From NCBI GenBank assembly GCA_019455065.1, contig JACFNC010000002.1:62001-126000 (forward strand): a stretch of DNA of 64,000 nucleotides, written 5' to 3'. The notes under the pieces were generated by a model. It had not been told where the DNA came from. It made no database searches and worked only from the letters and a program-made list of their open reading frames with translations. The position numbers were made by a program, and so were the translations under genes. The stretch comes from Rhodospirillales bacterium (GTDB taxonomy: Bacteria; Pseudomonadota; Alphaproteobacteria; Rhodospirillales; Magnetospirillaceae). This document shows positions 9,088-16,400 of this stretch, piece after piece; the stretch's first letter is position 1; each line of letters starts with the position of its first letter.

Positions 9088-9426
9088 TCAGCCCGCCACG
9101 GAACTGGTGGCTGCGTCCCGGCTGTCGCAGATCACGAGCAGGCTGAGCAGCCCGCTCATCTCGAACACGTCGCGAATCTGGGCGTTCATGCAGCAGATCG
9201 CCAGCTTGCCGCCCAAGGGGCGCAATTGCTTGGCCGCCATCAGGATGACCCGCAGGCCGGCGCTGGAGACGTAGTCGAGGCGGCTGAAATCGAACACGAT
9301 GCGCTTCGCCCCGGCGCCGATGCGTTCGGCAACCTGTTTTTCGGCCCCGGCCGAACTGTTGCTGTCGAGGCGTCCGATGGGCGTAAAGACGGTCACCGAA
9401 TCGGCGTCCTGGATTTCCATGGTCAT
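9088..9426 (-). CDS. STAS-domain anti-anti-sigma factor (BtrV/SpoIIAA-like)
   Basis: The 112-residue protein is a single STAS domain. The VSSAGLRV motif puts the likely phosphorylated serine at S55, by alignment with the DSSG site of SpoIIAA. Such antagonists bind and sequester the partner serine kinase when unphosphorylated. It overlaps the upstream kinase gene by 4 bases (ATGA), so the two are co-translated. Its position beside a T3SS operon matches BtrV of the Bordetella partner-switching circuit. The PP2C phosphatase partner is not in this window. Confidence 0.9.
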   Translation of the reverse strand: MTMEIQDADSVTVFTPIGRLDSNSSAGAEKQVAERIGAGAKRIVFDFSRLDYVSSAGLRVILMAAKQLRPLGGKLAICCMNAQIRDVFEMSGLLSLLVICDSRDAATSSVAG

Positions 9427-9869
9427 GCTCGGTGCTCCCCTCTTCTTTCCGTCGGCGGCGCGACCGCCACTTCCATTGTCAAAACGTTCCGCCCCGCCTC
9501 GCGCGTATAGCGGACCTCGTCCATCACCGTGCGAACGAAGTGGATCCCAAGGCCGCCGATCGGCCGATCCTCGACCGCCAATCCCAGGTCCGGCGCCGGC
9601 AAATCCAGCGGGTTGAAGGCGATTCCGTCGTCGGTTACCGACATGGTGAGCCGCCCCTCGGCCAGCCGCAGATGGATGGCGATCTCATGCCGCCCGCCAT
9701 CGGGAAAGCCGTAGCTGACGAGGTTGGTGAGCACCTCGTCCAGCGCCAGGCCCAAGCGCGACATCAGCCGTTCGGGCAAGCCGTGCCCTCGCCCGAACGT
9801 CTCCACGGCGCCGGCGGCCAGCCGTATGTCCGGCAACTTGTTCACCACGGTCAAGTGCAGGTCCGGCAT
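9423..9869 (-). CDS. Anti-sigma factor / serine-protein kinase (RsbW/BtrW-like)
   Basis: The 148-residue protein is a GHKL-type HATPase_c_2 domain. The N-box is GLALDEVLTNLVSYGF (about residues 40-55), the G1 box is VTDDGIAFNPLDLP, and GGLGIHFVRTVMDEVRY lies near the C-terminus. This is the fold of RsbW, SpoIIAB and BtrW, which phosphorylate a STAS partner and can hold a sigma factor. The start at 9869 is preferred because GAGGA precedes it by 8 bases; the frame stays open 78 bases further upstream. It is co-translated with the STAS gene and divergent from the ECF sigma gene. Confidence 0.9.
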   Translation of the reverse strand: MPDLHLTVVNKLPDIRLAAGAVETFGRGHGLPERLMSRLGLALDEVLTNLVSYGFPDGGRHEIAIHLRLAEGRLTMSVTDDGIAFNPLDLPAPDLGLAVEDRPIGGLGIHFVRTVMDEVRYTREAGRNVLTMEVAVAPPTERRGEHRA

Positions 9870-10085
9870 GCGGCGTCCTCGCGAATCGGCGCGTCTTTGG
9901 TTGGTAACCGAAGGGTCGACTTTGTTCCGACGCGTCGGGAGAGGCATCTGCCGCGGGGACGCTGAGACGCATGGTCAAGAATTATGAGACCCCCAGGCAA
10001 TCACTTTCGGCCGAATACATGGTTTACTTCAATGCTGCCCGATGACTCTCAGACATGATGCGAGCGGGCAAACAGGGAGTCTACT

Positions 10086-10631
10086 GTGATACTTTCAGAG
10101 GCCAAAGTCTTTCCTGCCGAGAACTTTGCGGACTTGGTGAGGAAGGAGCAAAGCCGCCTGTACAACTTCATTCTGAAAAACATAGGCAACCCCGCCGACG
10201 CCGAGGAATTGGCGCAACAAACTTTTGTCGAAGCCTACGCCGCCCTTGCTTCGTTTCGCGGCCAGTCGGAGTTCTCGACCTGGTTGTTCGGCATCGCCAT
10301 GAACCTGGTGCGCAATCACTTGTCGCGGGCGCCGCACCGCCGCTACCGGTTCGTCGGCGAGGAGGAACTGGAAACGATGCCCGCCGATGGCGGTTCCACG
10401 GTCGACAACGTGGGCTTCGCCCAGGCCGTCCGCAAGCTCAGCCGCGAGTTGGACAGCCTGCCACGCGAATTGCGCGAGGTCCTCATCATGGTGGCGGTCA
10501 ACGGAATCGCCTATGACGAGGCGGCCGATCTCATGTCGATTCCCATCGGCACCGTGCGCAGCCGTCTGTCCCGTGCACGGGCAGCCTTGCGCGAACGCAT
10601 GCCCGAGGTGGTCCAGATCATCGGGCGCTGA
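10086..10631 (+). CDS. ECF RNA polymerase sigma factor (BtrS-like by context)
   Basis: The 181-residue protein has sigma region 2 at about 15-80 (LYNFILKNIGNPADAEELAQ, then SFRGQSEFSTWLFGIAMN) and region 4 at about 120-175 (LPRELREVLIMVAVNGIAYD, then IPIGTVRSRLSRAR). It has no anti-sigma tail. The start is GTG at 10086 with AGGGAG seven bases upstream. It is divergent from the kinase/STAS pair and near the T3SS operon, the arrangement expected of a BtrS-type T3SS sigma factor. Its target promoters are unknown. Confidence 0.92.
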   Translation: MILSEAKVFPAENFADLVRKEQSRLYNFILKNIGNPADAEELAQQTFVEAYAALASFRGQSEFSTWLFGIAMNLVRNHLSRAPHRRYRFVGEEELETMPADGGSTVDNVGFAQAVRKLSRELDSLPRELREVLIMVAVNGIAYDEAADLMSIPIGTVRSRLSRARAALRERMPEVVQIIGR

Positions 10632-10747
10632 CCTCCCTCGGCCGGCTCCCGCGATGACGGGCCAATAGTGCATCTGTCCGATGAGGCTGGGGCTTCGCCT
10701 CGCGGGCCGCCTAAGATTACAATGTCGGCCTCGAAAGACAGGCCGCC

Positions 10748-11374
10748 ATGAATGACCGCATCATCGTTGCAGACGACCACCCGGTATTCCGAGAAGGAAT
10801 CCGCCGGCTGGCACAACGGATCATGCCCGACTGCCTGGTCGTCGAGGTTGACAGCGCGCAGGCGCTGGAGCTTGCCGCGGCTCAGGGCCCTCCGCCGGCG
10901 ATGTTCGTCCTGGACCTGTTGTTTCCCGGTTTCGAAGGCGCGACCAGCATCCGAAGTCTGCGAAGCAGGTATCCCCGTTCGTCGATCGTGGTTGTCTCGA
11001 TGGTCGAGGACCAGGATATCGTCGACTCGGTGATGGCCGCGGGTGCCAACGGCTTCGTCAACAAGGCCGTTCCGCCGACCGACATCGTCGACGCTCTGCA
11101 CGCCGTCATCGAGGGGGAGACCCCCGTCATCACCGAGCCGGCCCCGAACGCGAATCAGCCCCGCTCAGGCCCGGAATGCGTGAGTGCCCTTCCCACGCGC
11201 CAACGCGAGGTGTTGCGGCATATCGGCCGCGGACTTTCCAACAAGGAGATAGCGCGCGAGCTTGGCATTTCGCCATTCACGGTACGCGTTCACGTATCCT
11301 CGGTTCTACGTTCCCTCGGCGTCCCGTCGCGCGCCGCAGCGGCCGCGATCGCCGCCGAGGCGGGCTTGATCTAG
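10748..11374 (+). CDS. NarL/FixJ-family response regulator
   Basis: The 208-residue protein has a receiver domain (2-125; acidic pair D9-D10, phospho-acceptor D56 in [10 protein letters not shown]105-like NKAVPP). A LuxR-type HTH (about 145-205) contains [20 protein letters not shown]. It binds DNA when phosphorylated. The hybrid kinase converging from the other strand, 17 bases after its stop, is the likely phosphodonor. The ECF gene ends 116 bases upstream, so it may have its own promoter. Confidence 0.93.
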   Translation: MNDRIIVADDHPVFREGIRRLAQRIMPDCLVVEVDSAQALELAAAQGPPPAMFVLDLLFPGFEGATSIRSLRSRYPRSSIVVVSMVEDQDIVDSVMAAGANGFVNKAVPPTDIVDALHAVIEGETPVITEPAPNANQPRSGPECVSALPTRQREVLRHIGRGLSNKEIARELGISPFTVRVHVSSVLRSLGVPSRAAAAAIAAEAGLI

Positions 11375-11391
11375 ACGATCGCGGAATACGC

Positions 11392-13164
11392 TCAAGGTCC
11401 GCCGCTCGCAGCCGTCAGCAACAGCGAACGCAGCTCCGCCGGACGAACCGGCTTCATGAGCACCGGAACATCCAGCACCCGGGCGCGATCCTCCAGATCC
11501 GTTTCCACCGCACCGGTCACGATGGCGGCGGGAGGAAGTTTTCCCTTCGCCGCCAAGTCCTCCAGAATCGACACCCCCCTCAGGGCCTCGCCAAGTATCT
11601 GGTCGACGATCAGGAAGTCGGCGTCGATGGGACCTTGCGGCGGCTGCCCGCACGCCGTGACCAGACACCCCCACCGCGCCAACATCCCGGCCATGCCATC
11701 GCGCACCGCCGCGTCGTCATCCACGACGATCACCCGGAACCCCGCAAGCAGGTTGCGGAAATCCCGCGGGCGCACCTCGTCCGCGTTCCCCGGCGGCGGG
11801 TCGGCGGAAACAAAGCCGTCGACGCGAAAGGCCGATCCACGGCCGGGCGTCGACCTGAGGCCGACCGTCAGGCCCAGCAGGGCGGCGAGCCGCCGGACAA
11901 TGGAGAGTCCCAGGCCCAAACCTTCGCTCTTTGCCCGTCCTGCGGGCTGAAGGCGGACGAACTCGTCGAAGATCCGCTGCTGGTCCTCAGCGGCGATTCC
12001 GGGGCCGGTGTCGTGGACCTCGACGGAAACGGTCCGCCCCCGGCGGCGGCAACCGACCAGGACCCGTGCATTGGGAGCGTATTTGATGGCGTTGGACACC
12101 AGGTTTTGAACGACGGTGTGGACAAGCCCCGCATCGCCATGGACCCAGGCTGAACCAGCGACCGAACGAAGGTGCACCCCGCGTTCTCGGGCCGCCTCCG
12201 AGGATTGGCGCGCCACATCCGCCACCACCCGGCCCAGGTCGAAAACCCCCTGTTGCGGACGTATGCGCCCCATATCCAGCGCGGCGACATCGAGAAGGGA
12301 GCGGAATAGCCGGGCCAATCCGTCGAGCGAGCGGTCTATGCGGGCGATGATGCTCAGTGCCTCCGGGTCGCGTTCCTCGTCCCGCAGACATTCCACCAGC
12401 AAGCCTACGGCATGGATGGGTTGCCGCAGATCGTGGCTGGCCTGCGCCAGCAGGCGCGACTTTGCCGCGTTGGCATCGTCGGCGGCCCGCCGCGCCTGTT
12501 CGAGTTCGACGACCTTGTCATCGAGGCGCGCAATCAGGGAGACATTGGCCGCGAGAAACCGGTTGAGGCGGACGGCGAGCACCGTGAGGGTGATGCCGAA
12601 GAGAAGCATCATGGCGGCGGTCGAGCCACCGCGGATACCCGGTGCGTTCATGTAATGGGCCAACGCGAGGGGCGGAATGGAAGTCCATACCGACAGCATG
12701 CAAGAGCGAAGCATCGGGTGCTGGGAACTCACCGCGCCAAGCGCCGTACCGCCCAACACCAGGGTATAGAACAGCAGCTCATCTGGGGCGTCGCGGGCGA
12801 CGCCAACGGCGCCGACACCCCATAGTATTCCGATGCTCGCAGTGATTCCGGAGTGAAGATTGCCGAACCACTTGGCCCGAGCCTCGTGCCGGGATGCCAA
12901 GCGATGGTAGAGAACACTGGCGACCGCGAGCACCACTGTCGCGGCGACCATGCCACCGGCCCACCCGCCGGCCCAGTAGGTCCCGGACTCCAATCTGAGA
13001 TTGAGATAGGTGAGAGCGACGACGCCAAGATGGACCATCCAGGTCCTCGAGCCCATCGCGAAAACGTGATCCTGGCGCCACGTCGGGCTGTTCAACAACT
13101 CGCTCCCCGCGCCGGTTACGCGCACGCGAGCCCGCTCATGCCGTGCGGGTGCTGAGCCCGGCAT
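11392..13164 (-). CDS. Membrane-bound hybrid sensor histidine kinase
   Basis: The 590-residue protein (start at 13164, GAAGG upstream; the frame extends further but without a site) begins with about five or six hydrophobic helices (40-200). A short coiled coil leads to a HisKA domain with H244 in QASHDLRQPIHAV. The HATPase follows (N-box VQNLVSNAIKYAPNA, then VHDTGPGI and EGLGLGLSIV). A C-terminal receiver has phospho-acceptor D521 in FLIVDQILG. It is convergent with the NarL-type regulator gene. The sensed signal is not evident; there is no periplasmic sensor domain of size. Confidence 0.92.
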   Translation of the reverse strand: MPGSAPARHERARVRVTGAGSELLNSPTWRQDHVFAMGSRTWMVHLGVVALTYLNLRLESGTYWAGGWAGGMVAATVVLAVASVLYHRLASRHEARAKWFGNLHSGITASIGILWGVGAVGVARDAPDELLFYTLVLGGTALGAVSSQHPMLRSCMLSVWTSIPPLALAHYMNAPGIRGGSTAAMMLLFGITLTVLAVRLNRFLAANVSLIARLDDKVVELEQARRAADDANAAKSRLLAQASHDLRQPIHAVGLLVECLRDEERDPEALSIIARIDRSLDGLARLFRSLLDVAALDMGRIRPQQGVFDLGRVVADVARQSSEAARERGVHLRSVAGSAWVHGDAGLVHTVVQNLVSNAIKYAPNARVLVGCRRRGRTVSVEVHDTGPGIAAEDQQRIFDEFVRLQPAGRAKSEGLGLGLSIVRRLAALLGLTVGLRSTPGRGSAFRVDGFVSADPPPGNADEVRPRDFRNLLAGFRVIVVDDDAAVRDGMAGMLARWGCLVTACGQPPQGPIDADFLIVDQILGEALRGVSILEDLAAKGKLPPAAIVTGAVETDLEDRARVLDVPVLMKPVRPAELRSLLLTAASGGP

Positions 13165-13416
13165 CGTCCCTTCATCGTGCGCGTGGATCGAGAGATCGAC
13201 ATCTACACCTCTGCTCGGATTCGATGCCCAGGATAGCCGCACACACTCTGAGTTCCTAAAGCATCCCTTTTCGACCAACTTCGGAAAAATGGAAAAACAA
13301 GAATTTTGGACTCCTGAGAAAGCGGCGTCAAGTATTGTAACTGCCTTAGCTGACGGCCGAAGCCAGTCGCACTACAGTTGGCCCGCCATTATTGTTTAGA
13401 CGCGGAGACAACGGCC

Positions 13417-16400
13417 ATGGCGACGACCGAGAACCAAACCTGGCTGGCGGAATTGTATGTCGGATTTTTCAACCGCGCTCCTGACGCCGAAGGGTTGGCC
13501 TATTGGGTGGCCGAACTCGAGAGAGGAGTCATGTCGCTCGACGCGATTCTCTCGAACTGGATGTACGAGCAGCCGGAATCACTGGAGAGATATCCCTCCT
13601 CGCTTTCCGATGACAGCTTCGTCGAGCAGATTTACATCAACGTTCTTGGTCGCACTCCCGATCAGGAAGGATTCGATTACTGGCTGCGGGAACTTCAGAC
13701 GGGCTCGGTGACGCGCGACAAGTTCGTTGCGGCCATAATTGACGGAGCCAAGGCAAACACCTCCGCGCAAGGCAATCTCGATGCCGCTTTGGTCGGCAAC
13801 AAGGCCGCAGCCGGCATAAGCTTCGCCGAGAAAGGTTTGAACGACCTGACCCTCGCCGCCAAGGTGCTGACCACCGTCGACAGCAGCGCCGACAGCCTCG
13901 CGGCCACCCAGGCACTGCTCAGCATGGTGCCGCAGGAGGTGACCACTACGGTTCTGGAATCGCTCTCCCAAACCATCGACAAGGTCAAGGAGGTGATGGC
14001 GAGCGCCCCGGATAAGGTCGCCGATCTCACCGTCTATCTGGAAACCGTTGCCGAGACGGCAGGCTCCGTCGAACCTTCCGTCGTCCTGGACACCGTCACC
14101 ACGAAACTTACCGGCGTCAGCAGTGACCCTGCGTTGCTCGACGATCCCGATGCCTTGGCGACGGAGACCGTGGACGAGGCGACGACACCGCCCGCGCCCA
14201 CGCCCGACCCTGAACCCGAGCCGGAACCAGACCCCGATCCCGATCCCGATCCCGACCCCACGTTTACGGTAAGCGAAACGGCCGGCGTGGTCGAGTTCGG
14301 CGGCACCGCGACCGGCAACATTTCGATTTCCTGGGAAGGCGTCGTCGGCAATTCGGTCGCCACGTTCATCCGCGGCGGCATCACTGCGGCCACCAAGCCC
14401 GACTTTGGTGGAACCGCAACGAAAATCACCCTGGCCTCGGGGCAGACCCTGGCCGCGACGGCCGCCGACCTCTTCGCGCTGACGGTGGATGGCGCGGGCA
14501 CGGTAACGATCACCGATCTCGAAGATGCGTCGATCCCGGAACTGGGCAACATCACCGCTAGCACGGTAACCGCATCCCTCGATTCCACCGGCGACGTCAC
14601 CCTGTCCGACGACGCGAATCTCGGAAAGGCGGCCGTTACGATCTCCGGGACCGGCACGGTGAGCGTTAACACGGCCACGCTGGGCACCGCGACGTTCGCG
14701 GTGGGCACGAACGCCACCCTGGCGCTTCCCGCATTTAAAGCGGATGGACTTACCGTGACCGGGTCGGGCGGCGTGACCGTCGTCAGCTTGGCCGCCGATA
14801 CCGATCTCTCCGGTTTCGCGGGTGGACTGGACGTTACCGCGACCCTCGATGACAATAGCGGCAGCATCGACATAAGCGCGAATGGCGACCTTGACGCCGT
14901 CGACGCCTATCAGCTGAACGACGCCGTGACGCTGACGCTGTCCGCGGCACAATTTGCCGGAAGGGCGGTTACCGGCACGGGGAACGTCGCCGTCAAGGGC
15001 CTCGCCGCCGATAGCGACCTCAGCGGGATCAACGTTACCGGCACGGTTACGGCGACGTTCGAGAGCAGCGGCACCTTCACCGGCGACCTCGGCGACGCGG
15101 TGGTGACGGTGGCCGACGGCGTGACCATGACCGCCGCCTATGGCGTGCTCACCGGCAAGACCGTCAACCATGACGGCTCGGAGTCCGGCCAGGCGGTGGT
15201 CGTCACCCTCGCCGCCGCCGACGCCGCCGCCGATTTGTCGACCATCACCAGCGACATCACCAACCTCACCGCGCGCTTCACCGAGACCCAGACCTTCACC
15301 GGCGCCCTCGCCGGCAAGGCGGCGACCGTCGCCGACGGCGTCACCGTGAGCGCGACGGCGGCCACGCTGAGCGGCGCCTCCGTCACCGCCGCCGGCTCCG
15401 GCAACATCGCCGTCGGCAGCCTGCACGCCACCCTCGACGCCGACCTCGGCGGCCTCTCCTCGGCCACCGGCGGCGTGACCGCCGCCTTCGACGGCAGCGG
15501 CACCTTCACCGGCGACCTCGGCGACGCGGCGGTGTCGGTGGGCGACGGCAACACCCTGACCGCCACGGCGGCCGTGCTCAGCGGCAAGACCGTCAACGCC
15601 GCCGGCAGCGGCAACATCGTCGTCGGGGCCCTGCATTCCACCCTGAACGCCGATCTCGGCGGCCTCTCCTCGGCCACCGGCGGCGTGACCGCCGCCTTCG
15701 ACGGCGACGGCACCTTCACCGGCAATCTCGGCGACGCCGCGGTGTCGGTGGGCGACGGCAACACCCTGACCGCGGCGGCGGCCCTGCTCAGCGGCAAGAC
15801 CGTCAACGCCGCCGGCTCCGGCAACATCGCCGTCACCGGCCTGCATTCCACCCTCGACGCCGACCTCGGCGGCCTCTCCTCGGCCACCGGCGGCGTGACC
15901 GCCGCCTTCGGCGGCAGCGGCACCTTCACCGGCGACCTCGGCGACGCGGTGGTGACGGTGGCCGACGGCGTGACCATGACCGCCGCCTATGGCGTGCTCA
16001 CCGGCAAGACCGTCAACCATGACGGCTCGGAGTCCGGCCAGGCGGTGGTCGTCACCCTCGCCGCCGCCGACGCCGCCGCCGATTTGTCGACCATCACCAG
16101 CGACATCACCAACCTCACCGCGCGCTTCACCGAGACCCAGACCTTCACCGGCGCCCTCGCCGGCAAGGCGGCGACCGTCGCCGACGGCGTCACCGTGAGC
16201 GCGACGGCGGCCACGCTGAGCGGCGCCTCCGTCACCGCCGCCGGCTCCGGCAACATCGCCGTCGGCAGCCTGCACGCCACCCTCGACGCCGACCTCGGCG
16301 GCCTCTCCTCGGCCACCGGCGGCGTGACCGCCGCCTTCGACGGCAGCGGCACCTTCACCGGCGACCTCGGCGACGCGGCGGTGTCGGTGGGCGACGGCAA

